This document shows, in pieces, positions 12,460 through 25,262 of a stretch of 64,000 nt of DNA. The stretch spans positions 2,807,501 to 2,871,500 of the forward strand of contig WARS01000030.1 in NCBI GenBank assembly GCA_008933995.1. Reading direction: 5' to 3'. The DNA is from Datnioides undecimradiatus (Eukaryota > Chordata > Actinopteri > Lobotiformes > Datnioididae). The position numbers and the translations under genes are program-made. Within the stretch, counting starts at the first letter, position 1, and each line of letters begins with the position of its first letter. The notes under the pieces are model-generated. The model was not told the origin of the DNA. It made no database searches and saw only the letters and a list, made by a program, of their open reading frames with translations.

Positions 12460-15400
12460 ACTATAGTTCAAATATAACGGCTGAAACCTGGCAGCAGAAA
12501 TGTGTTTTTAATGTGATTGTCTGTCTGGACACATTTGGAGCAGAGACATTGACACTCAGCCCCAAATCTTGTGTAAGTCCCAAGTGCCAAAGAAACTGAA
12601 TATCTTTGGCACTTTAACATCTTTGGAAATTGCAGGTGTAGTTTAAGCATCAAAGGTCATGTGACATTAGATGATCTGTAATATTTATTACCAAAAAGAC
12701 CAGAAGCAGTGTTGCGAGGAATGATGGGATGATATGCATGTTTAGGTGCCGCTTAAACTCACTGTTTATGAGAGACTGCCCTCTAATGTTCATTTGTGTA
12801 ATAACAGCTTCCTAATGTAACGGGCTGCGCTTTCCAGTTTAGATGGATTTTGCATGATCGTGACACAAGTTCCTGTTGGATATGGTGGTGGTCATCCAGC
12901 AGCAGGCTGGAGGCTCTTAAAGGAGCATTTATAAATGATACAAACTTAATTTTAATTCAATTTGTGTTGAGACCACCCACTCACTCTGCTCTCAAGAAGA
13001 ACCAGGTCAGATTGAAATTCTGCTGATCAGAGATATTTACAGATGAATTACTCAAAGTAATCAGCAGCAAAAAGTGATGACTAAGAATAAAACACATAGG
13101 CCTTCCATCTAAAACTACATAAGCGCAGCCGAACGCGCACAACAGATCACCAAGCAACGCTGACTGCACACACTAAAACACTGGCATCGAACCTAGGATA
13201 CACATCTGCGATCACTGGAACACCATGCACTGCAATCCAGTCTGCTGCGAGAGAGAGATAGAAAGTAATCAGATTACAATTAGCAATCGCAAAATACGGA
13301 AAAACAGATCACAGAGTACTGGTGCAGAGGATTGCACCAGAATGACCATGCAAAGGCACTCACACAGCTGCTTTCTTAAACAAATTAAAGAATACACTTC
13401 AGTTCAATAGTCTTACACATGTCTGTCTATGATTATTAATCCAAAGAAAATGAATCTGTTGATCCAAAACTAGGTAAACTGGATAGACTGACGTGATAGC
13501 CTGGAAACCTGCTGTGTCTCGGGTGCTCAAACAACAGCATACACTGCCACATGTACTGCTTCCTGTCTGGACCGTGGTACCTGACTGCAGGACGGCGCCG
13601 CTCCAGTGGCGGCCTGCTGCAGCATCTTTTTGCCTTTGGTTCTGCTCTAAACCACCGGAACAGTACAAATGTTGTTCATCTATTTATCAGATATCATGTG
13701 ATATTCCAGCGTTGACTGTTAAACCTGTCAGTATCGTGTTACGCTTACAGATCACGTTACTTTGCTGACATTGCTGCTACTTACCCGAATACCGTGTGTT
13801 TGCTGAGACATTACACTGTTAGTCCAGGTTGTTGGGATTGTATGTTTACTGCATTTCCTAGTTGTTATTATAAAGCTGAGTTTCATTGCACTGTGTATTT
13901 TCTACATTATCTGGAGGAAATTGACCTTTTTTTAAAAAAAAAATAAAATCTTAATTTCTTTGTTCATAATTGTGTCTTTGTGGCTTATGGAACACGTTAA
14001 ATTTCTCTTTGACAATCCATAACCGATCATCTCATGTCATGTACCGTGCTGCTTTCTGTCATGTCTTAATTTGCCCACTAGATGTCCCCATTGCCTTAGT
14101 TTCCACACCTTCAGTATCCGTCAATGAGGCTTATTATGTACACCTGTTTTAATTAGTAATGCTTGTCTGCTGTGTTGAGGCTATTTAAGTCCCTTTGTTG
14201 AGTTTGCTGCTTGATTTATTCCACAACATCTCCCCGTGTTCTCTCTCTTGTCAGAGGAAACCCAGGCTGGAGTGTGTTCTTTTTGTCTGAAATCCCAGGG
14301 GAGAACTACAAATGCATGTGACAATCCTCTGCAAACAAGTTATGCACTGATTTAGAGTTTCCCTGCAACAGATTGGAGTAGAATGTGGTCTGGTTATGAC
14401 TGATGGGGATTTATTTTTTTTCACCATTATTGTCAGAAACCTAACCTCAAAGCATTTTTGCTAAATGAGCACTTTTCACACAGAGCACACAGCAATAAAT
14501 CAAAGGAGTGTAGTGATTGATCACTCCCCTGACAAGTTTCAGTCTGGTAGAAGTCACTATGAGCAAATCAGCAACATAGTGTGATGAACTTTAAATGATT
14601 TCAATCATCACTTGATGAATCCTGAGCTGTGTGAGTTATACCCATGTCCATATGAGCTCCTAGTACAGTGCTTGTGAGCTGCGAGGCCATCACAGACAGT
14701 GAAGGGTGTCTTTCTAACCACACAAGTTTGCTTTTACTCCTGTTTCCTTGCCAACTCCAGCAAACCTGCGTCTCCTCAGTTTGGTGATGAGCCTCTTTCA
14801 CTGCAGACTGCAAAGCACAGGTGTTGCTAATGCCATTAACCAGTTTGATTCAAGCAACCCAGTAAGCTGTGACAGTGAGCCAGCAGCTAAAGCATTTCAA
14901 TGCGCTTGTCCTACTGGGATATGTCAACATGTCTCCCATGATATGTTGTGTTTAACTTTTCTGCAGAGTTCAGAAATGTGCTTTACTGCAGTCATAGATT
15001 TGTTGAATATTAGTACGCCACAGACACACATGCAGACAGTGTTACATTCACTCCTGACAGCTGGGCCACATTTAGGGTGGATTGATCAGCACTAAACTCG
15101 TATCTTGTGGAGCAGGAGAGTAAGCGTTTAAAGCAAATGAAATTGCAAAAGAGGCAGTAAAGTAGAAGTACAGGGTCTTGGATTATGTAACATACAGTAG
15201 GAAAATAGACAGTTGAGCTCAGAGCATCAGGTGTGGCTTCACGTGAGTCCGAAAGGGAAAAAGGGGGGGGGATGAAAATCACAGGTGGAACTGATGACAG
15301 CAGTGAGTCAGCATTGTTAATCCTCATCAGTCACACCTGTGATGCTGCTCTGCCATGACGTGTCAAAATCTTCCTGCTGTGTTTTTACTTGAGCACGCTC

Positions 15401-15515
15401 ACAATAAATGGTCAGCCAAAAGCCTCCATGTGCTCTGAAATCCAAACAGCGGTTAGAACCTGATTTTTCGAAAACTACTTAAATAGAAAAGTGGCATTTT
15501 AGTGAAAATTTACCC

Positions 15516-15542
15516 TTTTTTTTTTTTTTTTTTTTTTTTTTT
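15516..15542. repeat. Poly(T) run
   Basis: 27 consecutive T. No retroelement body is recognisable on the side that would precede a poly(A) tail. Confidence 0.9.
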
Positions 15543-17044
15543 GGCAGTTGAAAGTTTTGTTGATGACACTTTTCTGTTCTCAGCAATTCAGGTGATTTTT
15601 CTCCCAGTTTCTTTTTACTCTTTGGCTAAAACTTTTTTTCTTTCTGACCAAAGTCTTGATATTTCAACCAAGATTGGAAAATTTATTTTCTGTAGCAGCC
15701 AACCTCCAACAAGAGTCTCATCATGAGTAAGACTCTCGGGAGCTGGAGTTTAAGTAACTAAAAAGTGAACCGAGCCCAAGCTAATCCCAAAGTGGTCTGA
15801 ATTAGGTCCCTAATTTAAATACATTTTTTTTCATCCAGTGAAATAAATGAAAACAAATGACTTTTTAATTGGGGGAGTGGGGTTTTGAAAAACCAAACTG
15901 GCTGGCACACATTCATCTCCTCATCCATTCTCCTCATCTGTTGCCTGAAAAGAAGGAAGAAAAAAAAAAACTTTGGAGAAATGCCAAATTAAATTTCAAA
16001 CTGAGTGTACAGGAGCCTTCAGCCCTTATCTGTTATTCTGTACACAAATCTGCAGACACGGATTAGACTTATCTTCCAAGACATGCGTCGAATACTAATT
16101 AGCAAAAGCAGTTTTATGTATCTGTCTTGATTTTTAAATACTGGCAATATAAAGGAACAAGGAACATGTTCGTGAAAGTAGATTTTCCAAGCTTTCAGAC
16201 AGTTTGAAGAAGTAGCAATTGGACTAATAAGAAGACGGAAGCAGCATCTGCACTTAGTCAGTGCATGAGTATGAAGCTGTGGCACAAGAAGTGATGAAAC
16301 AGTGGGGCGACTTTTTTTTCACTTTCATTATGAAGGCAGAAAAGTCCGAATCACAAGACTGCGCCATCATTTCTGTTCTCCACACGTTGTTCCAGTGTTT
16401 TTTTTTACCTCTGCATCTGTGTATGTCTTCAATGCTGAACTGCACCGTCCTGTGAGCGGTCAGCAAAGTGGTCTCGGAGACAGACGGCAGAAGTGTGACC
16501 AGTTGTGTTTCACCCATTTGCACATATGGAAAGTGACAGAAGTGGATGTGTGAAGAAGGGGGGGGGGGGAGCTTGAGGGAGATGCTTCTCAGCTCCACAC
16601 AGCCCGTCCATCAGGATGTGAAGATGCTGGAACAATGTAGTTATCACTGAATTCCTTTCTAGGCTGCCTCTTATTTGCCCGACTGTAGTTTGCATAGATG
16701 ACAGATAACACCTATAAATTGCAGATAATGCGCTCTGCCTGGGGACAATGTTCAGAGATGGCACTGACAATGTGCTCCTTCAACTTTTCTCCTACACCAC
16801 TCCTGTGTTTGCGTAACGTGTACAGGTTACTGGAGTCACCTCATGTTTTACCAGTATGACAAACATCCAACTCTACCCCTGATACCTCCTTCCTTCCCAA
16901 AGAACCAACCTTGGGAGTTCATTTTAGACTCTGGTTCCTCCTCTTAAAATGCAACTAAAGTTAAAAAAAAAAATTCCTTAAAATTTTCCCGGAAACTTTC
17001 CTGATGAGGGAGAATTTCATATCTGGTGCATGCAAGTGTGATTG

Positions 17045-17145
17045 CCCATCTACATCATGTGACAGGCACCTGTCCATGGTTTATTCTCCCTTTTTTGAAT
17101 GCATGCTGGGGAAGGCTCCAGCACTCTGTGACCCTGAGCTAGATT
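17045..17145 (+). mobile_element. Older copy of the same retroelement 3' region
   Basis: The stretch GGCACCTGTCC..ATTCTCCCTTTTT..GCTGGGGAAGGCTCCAGCACTCTGTGACCCTGAGCTAGAT resembles, from memory, the common fish motif in which 'gacctgtccagggtg' leads to 'ggctccagc..cgaccctga' just before the tail seen at 12398-12447. Here it is on the plus strand, diverged, and without a clear tail or target duplication. Confidence 0.5.
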
Positions 17146-19850
17146 TTCAGTTTAGAGCTTGAACTGAAGGGAAAATGCAAACAGCAAATCCACTCATCCC
17201 AAACTGAGTACTTGTTGATACTGTCTGACCTAAATGACTATGACTATCTCTTGTTTTAAGTTCCATTTACTGTTGACCAAACGGTGACTCTCTGAACTCG
17301 TGTATCCACAATCTATGAACGATCACCATCGATGGACCGAGTGGAAGACGTTCAGATGAGGCGGCATATCTGACTGAAACAGGATTGGCAGCTTGGAAGG
17401 ATTTATGACCTGTCATGACAGACACAGAGAGTCACAGTCACTGAGTTCAGTGACAGCCTCAAGGTTGTAGTGTTCTCCACCTCAGTGTGGTTTGGGGAGA
17501 CAAACTCCTGAAGACACACGACTTGGCTGTCGCTAGCTAACTAATTAATTGATGATTCATCAAGTGATGATTGAAAAGTCATGATCTGACTGCAGAAATG
17601 TATATTACTGCAGGTGCACATTATGCCTGAAGTGATAAAAGGGTTAAAAGCCATTTATCTCATCTGTCACTTGAAACAATAACATACTAGGTTGTCTAGC
17701 AAAGTAGCATGGGATCATGGGAGTTTCACAGTTCGATTCCTTCAGTGTTCATTGTTCAGGAAGTCAAGTCTGAAAAGAGTCAAAAGTCGCCTCCTCTCTT
17801 TTTGTGAATAAAGCCAATAAAACCCTGAATACAGCAGTTTCATGTTCAGAGGAAGTCCTGGAGGGGCCGTGAGCTGAGCTGCTACTAACCTTTGCTCAGC
17901 TTGTTTGTCTGATAACTAAAGATCATCTTGTGAACATTTATTGTTTTAAAAAAAATCTTTAAAAAAAGCTGGATTTTTTTTTTTTTTTTCTCTTAAATGG
18001 ATTAAAAATCTGTTTATGACTGACTCTGGCAGATAGCTGCAGCGGTGATAACTTCACAAAGAGAGCACAATGACGCGGCTGACAGGCGACCAAATGAACC
18101 TGCTCACAGTATGTCATCTCTATTTAAAATGACATTACACAATTAAAGATGATAAAATACAGGCCTGGTTGTTGGTCAGCATTTTAATGCAGAAATGTCA
18201 CAAATTGTAAGTTTAAAATAATAATTTGTTTTTCGTCGTCACTGTAATAAAAAGCTCTGATCAACTATTCAAACTAAAAGTCAGATCAGATTTAAAGTAT
18301 GCAACATCTCACGTCCGACAGAGGGTTAGTGTTGTATTTATCAAGACCTTGCTCCTCACATGCTACGGTTATTGTCACCACTTCCTCCAAGTGCAGATAT
18401 CAGCCTCGGTGGAACGTTAACTGCCCTCCGTCCGTGTTGCGGGGCTGTTGACACACGTTCAGGCAGAAGTAGGACATCGCGGACTGAAAGTTGAGTAGGC
18501 AAGGCAGGTGAGCGGAAAGTGGGAGAAAACGGCTCATTTTCTCATTTTGTTGTGGAGTTATGAAAGACACAGGAGCCAAATTGGGGATATGGGCGATTAG
18601 GAGGCGAGGGCGGGGCTAATAGTTTATTGAATTAAGATTAGATAAAGATGTTCTCTATCAGATGGAGCTCCAGCTTCCTTATGTTACAAATATCCACAAT
18701 CCATAACTGACACATCATAAAATCAATTTATTTTTTACTAGTAACCTGTGGTGGTTTTGGAAGGCACGCACACATTATGTCACGCTGGAGGCAGGGGCGT
18801 CATTGCATGTTTCTCTATGAGTTGCATGGTCTTTGTGTTTAACTGCCCTCAAGTGTGCTTTTTTTTTTTTTTGGTTCAGTCAGCAGAACAGCCTTTTTTT
18901 AAATATCAAATAGCTCTGTAATCCCATTGCTTACTACCAGCCGCACAGGCCCGGCACAGTTAGCAACAAGCTGGTGGAGTAGCCGGAGCATTCAGCAGCT
19001 CAGACCAGGGGTAGAAAACTGAATATGGAACTTAATTAATGAAACAGAGCAACTACATCATCTGTTTCTACTCAACGTGCAAATGACATGTCACTATAAC
19101 AACTTTATATTGTGACGGTATGTTAACGTTGTGCCCCCAAAGTGAAAAACAATTTATGCAGCTTTGAATTATTTCATTAAAATATATTTAAATATATTTG
19201 TCAAAACTGTCAGAAGGGTTTTTTGTCTATTCTGCTATAAAAACAGATGAGACACAGACATGAATTGTAGTTAAATGTGTTGATCAGCTATGTTTTTCAC
19301 GTGTTTGTTGATTTGCATAACTTTAGATGCGCCATGTGCTCGTGCAAACTCTTATCTATGCTATCTGTGAAAAAGCCACCTGCTCTGCATTCTGATATTC
19401 AATTATGCAACAAAGTCTTCCCTGGTGCACGTTTGCCGGTGTTTAGAGAGCTCGCCTTCTACATGAGGACTGAGGGAGCAGCATGATGAGAAATGGAACG
19501 GAAAACCCTCTGCCTCTAAAACACAAGACAGTTTCAAGGAAGTTGTACCCACAGTGGTTTCAACAACCCCGCACTTTGTTGCAGGAAATGAGTATAATGC
19601 AGCATCAAGTCTGATTTGTGAGGGTTAACCTCCCGAGGGTTCCCACGCCTTTAGCTCTGCAGGTTCTTTCTTTTTTAATTCATTGAGTGACTCTGTTTGG
19701 ACAACGTAGGGCTGTTTGCTTTTTGCTTTTGACCTTTTGGACTTTGACATCATCTCCTTGAACAAAATATTTAATATGTTGCATGTTTGAAATGCATGCT
19801 GGGAAGTTTTCGGTGTCGTCTTTGTGAAGCATTCAGATCTAAAATACTAC

Positions 19851-19885
19851 AGTAAGATGTGGACCATGGTAGTCCACATCTTACT
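19851..19885. repeat. Perfect hairpin, 14-bp arms and 7-nt loop
   Basis: AGTAAGATGTGGAC (19851-19864) is followed after catggta by its exact reverse complement GTCCACATCTTACT (19872-19885). An outer acag/ctgt pairing is possible with a small bulge. The stem is too short for a typical pre-miRNA. Confidence 0.75.
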
Positions 19886-21142
19886 TCCTGTGAGCAAATG
19901 TACTGAACGTATAAGTAAAAATACTTGTCTCATGGAAAAATGGCTCCATTGACTGATGTACTATCTGACATTAATAGATTCAAAATACTCATATTAGCTA
20001 ACACATACACATCTAAAATGTGAGAAGAGGCTCTAACTAAACACTGCTTTATTTTGAATTATGAATCTAAAGTAGTTCCACCACAGGAAGGACGTACTGG
20101 CCGTGGAGGATGTCAGAGTCCCCAACATTGTTTAGATCTCACTGGATCTCCAGTTTCCAGTATTACAACTTTATTGTATTTATCTCCACGTTCCGTGATG
20201 ATCATCAGATATGTTTTCTGAGGAGGCATCAGATTTTGGGAGTGACCACTGGATCATAGACGCCAACATTTTGGACCGCCACCCCAAGTGTTCAAACTCC
20301 TCACCTCCCCTCCTCTCACCCCAGCCTCTGACCATCACCGCGCCTGCATGCGTGTCTCCTCCTCCACCTCCTCCTTCGCGTTCCCAACAGCCCTACAACC
20401 TGATCGGTCCACAAACAAGGTAAAGCCCGCATCTGCATGCCAAAACCTCCGGAGTGCCATCATCCATCCCTCGGCTGCATCCGTCATCCGTCACACATTC
20501 TCTGTTATCTTCCATGTGGACGCCCGGCAGCTCCCATCTATCACCGGTGGCATACCGTAGCCGAGGCTACCACACCTGTCTGGAGCATCGCATTGACTCA
20601 TTACCTCTGCCTTGACTGGGCTGTTCGGGGGATTTGAATCCTCATTATCATCAAGGCGCACGGCACGGCATATCGGATGCAAAGCCCATCTGATTGCACT
20701 GGTTCCAAACTGCCCGCAAACACACACCCCAAAGCTGGTGAGGAATCGTTGCGGCACGCTCCCCTAACAAAAGAATGGGCAACACATGCATCTGTTCCTG
20801 CGCTGAACATGTGGAGCTTTATCGGGGCACTAAAAATATATAGATTATGTCGGGAAGGAACGGGTTATACGCGTCACACTGCCGGTAATACACGTATAGC
20901 CTAGAACATCATTATAGCTTCATTAGTCCCATAATATTCTTATGTTTATGGCACTCAAGTTGGGTTTTAGTCACCTCATCAAAGACTGTCATTAAAAATT
21001 AAAATGAAGACTACCTCGGGATTGATTTTTAATTTATTCATACATATAATTAAGTCGTCGTTTGGCTCATCAGAATGGCAAATAAGTCAGTGTGTCTGTT
21101 TTTAAACCTCCTGCTCTGTGTACCTGACAGGTTGTATAGGAG

Positions 21143-21188
21143 CGTGTGTGTGTGTGTGTATGCGATTGTGTGTGTGTGTGGGGGGGGA
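21143..21188. repeat. Interrupted (GT)n plus poly(G)
   Basis: GT at 21143-21159 and 21168-21180, then a run of G; about 120 bp before the palindromic-CCAAT block. Confidence 0.9.
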
Positions 21189-21306
21189 CCTCACATGCTA
21201 TAGACCCCCGCCTGTTCAGGAGTTGAGGGAGGGGCTTAAGGAGGAGATCTTGGCCCGGCTGTGACCGATCAGGAACGGAAGACCAAGGTGATGCAACTTG
21301 TAATGA

Positions 21307-21396
21307 GCCAATATTGGCGGAAAAATAATAATAAAAAACCCCCGCACATATACTCAGGTCACACTCAAGGCTAAAGACGAGAGCTCACCTTCCACG
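21307..21396 (+). promoter_or_regulatory. Promoter-like block with palindromic CCAAT and a downstream splice donor
   Basis: GCCAATATTGGC (21307-21318) is a perfect 12-bp palindrome carrying CCAAT boxes on both strands. An A/T run (aataataataaaaaa) lies 10-25 bp downstream as a TATA substitute, and a purine/GC-rich leader ends at CACG|gtaaga (donor from 21397). This arrangement suits a noncoding first exon. It lies 11 kb before the 1a-like slc6a9 exon, so an upstream UTR exon or a lncRNA is possible. Not proven. Confidence 0.3.
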
Positions 21397-23094
21397 GTAA
21401 GACACCGTTAACTCATGAGAGGCAGAGAGAGAGACAGTTTGTCGCGTTTCACTTCTACATTTCTGGTTTCTGGACACCATGAGCTACAGAGTGATCATAT
21501 TCACTCTAAATGAGCGACTTTGTGTCTCATGTTGAGGTTGTATGGGTCCGATTGACCATCGCTTTACCTGGGGATAGATACATTTTAAAGTTTAAAAAAA
21601 CCCGACATTCAACACGTGTCCGTAAAGTGGACACTCGGTTATAATAAATGTGATTATTCATATTGTGCATGTTGTTGAGCTGTGAGATAATCTCAGCGAG
21701 GAGAAACACGTGGCATTGGTTGTGACCTCCCCCTTGTTGTGGCTCCATAACGGGAGGGAGGGGTTGTATTTCCGTGTTTAAAATATCGTATATTATATAT
21801 GAAATATATATGATGATACACTGCATGTCAAGAGGAAGAGCTGACTTCATATGTGATATATATTATTACATACTTTGCTATAGACAGCTTACTAGTAGTA
21901 TTTACATAATATATAGTTGTTATGGAGGGTGCTGGCTGATATTAACCAACCAATCAGGATTTTTGAGTAATTCAGCCACAGATATCAGAATGGATGTGCA
22001 AAAATCAAAAAACCCAAAACATCAGTTAGTTTTTTTTTTTAAACCATAGACAGATCACGTGATTAGATGAATGAGATGAATTGAAAGGAGATCTTATTTT
22101 ATTTTATTATAATTTTTTGCTCCTGAGATCACTGGCCTATGCTTAGCGCCTTATACTAGTGTTTCTCTTACAAATCACCAGACCTCAGCTGTGTGGATTG
22201 GTTTGAACAAACTAGTAAAGAAGAAAACAGGTTATGAGACAAGCAAAAATAACTGCTGACCTCGATTAAATAATGTTGTTTATGAAACCCATTAGAAACG
22301 GAGTGTAAAAGGAAATGTATCGCCTAAAGTGTGGAGTGTGATTGAAGATGTTTAGAACCACCTTCTCTCTAGGCTTCCATGAACTTTAACCATGTCTTAA
22401 TAAAGCTTGTTCATTAGTAAATGCCTGTCAGTTTGTAATGTTGTTCAGGTTCAAACTCCAATCATAACCCCAACCTTGAGCATTTTTCAGAAGAATCCCT
22501 TAATTTAGCATAGAGTAGAATACATTGTCATTGTTCAAGACATTTCACTGCAGTCCTTACTGTGCACAGAGTTAAAAGACGTAATGTACAAATAAGTACA
22601 TAAATAAAGAATAATTCAGATAGGGGAGACTAGATGAAAACCAAACACACATACTCAAACATTTACATAATTATTGGCATTATTTTACATTATTGAGTGG
22701 AGTTGTTACTGAGGGGTGAAAGTTGTTTTTTAGTCTGCTTGTCTCCGTTTTCAATGCCCCTTTTTCACTGTTTAAACAGAGGATGGCCCTGGTGTGTAAC
22801 CTGAAGGATGTCATGAGTGTTTTTTTCCAGACAGCGGGAAGCTGTGTAGCTCATCCAGGGAGGGGAGAGGGCACCAATTAGTTTTTAAAGTAAGGCGTTC
22901 AGCAGGTTATGTTGTGAATTAGATATTTTAGAGTTCAAATCGTGTCAATGCCTTGTGATTGTCAAACTGTGATAAACTAATATCATCCAGTATATTGGCT
23001 TTGGCAGTTTACCAGGCTGTGATGGTATCAATTTTATTTACAGAGGACTATTGTGTGTGGCTACGAGCTTCTAACTTTACCTGTTTGCATTACT

Positions 23095-23310
23095 TTGTAC
23101 AAAACATTCATTAGAGCTGAGAAAATTACTGGATTTTGTGATCATTATTTTTTTTTATCAAAAATACCAACATTTCACACATTTAAGCTTCTCAAATGTT
23201 GATCTTTGCTGGTTTTCTCAGTGTTTATAATTGAGAGTGATTGGGTTTTGGACTGTTGGTGGAATAAAACTGGCATTTGTGATGCATCTTCACTACTTAC
23301 CGTCATCTTT
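23095..23310 (+). repeat. Interspersed repeat, 'ttttggactgttggt' family, copy 1
   Basis: 'ttgctggttttctcagtgtttataattgagagtgattgggttttggactgttggtggaataaaactggcattt' matches, from memory, the common fish repeat 'ttctctgttttatatcattgtaaactgaatatctttgggttttggactgttggtc'. Two further copies in the same direction lie near 30,430 and 31,360. Confidence 0.45.
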
Positions 23311-25187
23311 TAACTAAAACAAGCAGTCAAGACAGCAGCCCAAAACGGTAGCTGTTAGTTTCTTTATGTTCTATACGTTGTTTTCCAGCACCATAACCAA
23401 ATTGCTCGCTGGACTGAATGGTAAAAGTAGGGTATGTCAACAGAAGTTGTACATGCATGAATGGTAGTGAACCCAGCCCCCAACACACACACTTACACCA
23501 CCCCCTAACCACCAGATCCTTATCCACACACAGGAGGGCCTTTCTTTCACCCAGCCTCAGAGGTTTCTGTTTGCTTTCCTTACGTGAGGCTCTGTAGGTA
23601 GGACACAACTGTACGTAATTCAAAGGGACAGGGACTCCTGTAGCCCAATCACAATGACTTAACTCCTCTTGCGTCTCAAAAGCACAGGCACAGTGTGCGA
23701 TTTGAAAGGTGTTGTGTGCTAACGATAACATCGACGATGCTACACCTGAAAACCTTCAAGGAGCACATTAAACACGTCATAAATACTGAGCGTCACCTTT
23801 TAAAATTCTTGCGTCTCTGTTATGTCTTCATTTGATTTGTGGTTGAAGACATCTGTCGAAGACTCATAAGGGAAGAATCAGCATTTGTTGCCAGATCATT
23901 ACATTCAATGTTCTCGCAATGATCAATGATCATGTCACAAATCACAGTCAGGTTGATGCCACGGATTGGCGGCTTTGATGATTGATTCTCCCCGTGCTGC
24001 GGTTAAGCTGCTCAGACCAACGGCAGATATGTTGAGGTTAGCTTCAGTTGCAGACACATAACAAACAGCTCCATCACCAGTTCTCCCCACTGTACTTCCC
24101 ACCTGCGAATGCATACTGCAGTACGGTAAGAGTGCAGGTAAACGCCTACTGGCAGTAGATAAAAACTCAGTCGTGGGAGTCAAAAACGAAGGCTGCAGTG
24201 CCTTTAGCTGAGATGAAGGTTTGTTTTAAAGCCTGTGTAAGAACATTTGAACTGTACAGCTGTATTAATTACAATATATTAGTTTTCAGCAGTGGGGCCG
24301 GTTTATTGATAAACAGGAAGTTACCGTGCAGTGGAGGGGAAGTGAAGATAAAAAGGGAACCTTTAGCATTGCTGAAGTGGTAAAACTCCTCAGTTCCACC
24401 TCAGAACATTGTTGCCAGATTGAAATAAGAGTAATGTTTATTCGATTCAGATATCGAAAGCTGCTGCAGCATCATCGTCTCCCCTACATCTTCAGGGTCA
24501 TGCAACATCCTCCATGATGCCGAGCACGTTGGGACTGCAAGGTGTGGCTATGTTTTTATTTCCAAATCGTTAGAACCAAAGACGTATGAAAGCTGCGCTT
24601 CCCAATGTTTTCATGCAACAGATCAAATGCAAAATGAACGACAATGCAAACAACAGACCATCCACAAACCAACAAACTATCACTGGAAGCTGCAGCTGCC
24701 TTCAGCTTGATAGAGCATTTTAGTGCTTTTCAGTGCGTTTCTTTGGTTTTATGGCTACTATTTTCAGCTAAAGAAGCTCTGATGCACGGTAACTGTAACG
24801 TTGATGATTGCCAACACATCCACTGTAAAATTGGCCAACATTAGCAACATTTGTCTGCTGTGAGATGCAAATTTGGTTGTCCAGCAGGACCTTTAGATGT
24901 AGATGGTGTACATCCACCTCCCTGACAGGAACAACAGCTTCAGACGTTCGATGACGTGTCACAAAAACGTCAAACGTGAATGTAAATCTCAGGAATGCTC
25001 GACTGGCTCAGCTGTCAGAGACAATATGTGGATGTTGAACTGGCCAATAAAAAGATATATTAATAATGAAGAGTCTGCACTGAGTTTGCACTTTGTAATA
25101 TTTAATATGATGGAGCTTTCCCATGGCTTGATCAGACAGTTTTGACAGTAGGCTCTGAGATATTTCATTGTTATTTTTGTGGAGCAT

Positions 25188-25209
25188 CAGTCCAGACATG
25201 TCTGGACTG
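25188..25209. repeat. 22-bp perfect palindrome containing a p53-type half-site
   Basis: CAGTCCAGACA and its reverse complement TGTCTGGACTG meet at 25198/25199. The centre AGACATGTCT (25194-25203) fits RRRCWWGYYY. It sits 15 bp before a 36-bp (GT)n run. Only one half-site is present, so p53 binding is not implied strongly. Confidence 0.75.
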
Positions 25210-25221
25210 GTGGAATGCTCA

Positions 25222-25224
<3 letters not shown>

Positions 25225-25260
<36 letters not shown>
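25225..25260. repeat. (GT)n microsatellite
   Basis: 36 bases of GT immediately after the 22-bp palindrome. Confidence 0.95.

Positions 25261-25262
<2 letters not shown>

Larger units (their letters stand above)
14599..17576. repeat. 23-bp exact inverted repeat pair 2.93 kb apart
   Basis: The 23 bases at 14599-14621 (TTTCAATCATCACTTGATGAATC split as TTTCAATCATC / ACTTGATGAATC) are present as an exact reverse complement at 17554-17576. The arms are themselves nearly palindromic in the centre. No convincing target duplication flanks the pair and no transposase frame lies between, so a terminal inverted repeat is possible but unproven. Confidence 0.6.

Noticed and set aside
13925-13950. Poly(A) signal-like AAATAAAA after an A-rich run
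   Set aside because: No upstream exon or gene end is supported; A-rich chance match.
17690-17760. Possible tRNA: GTTCGATTCC resembles a B box
   Set aside because: No matching A box, acceptor stem or anticodon arm can be folded; at best a tRNA-like fragment of a repeat.
23327-23731. 134-codon open frame on the minus strand
   Set aside because: No domain, no intron borders and no similarity I recognise.
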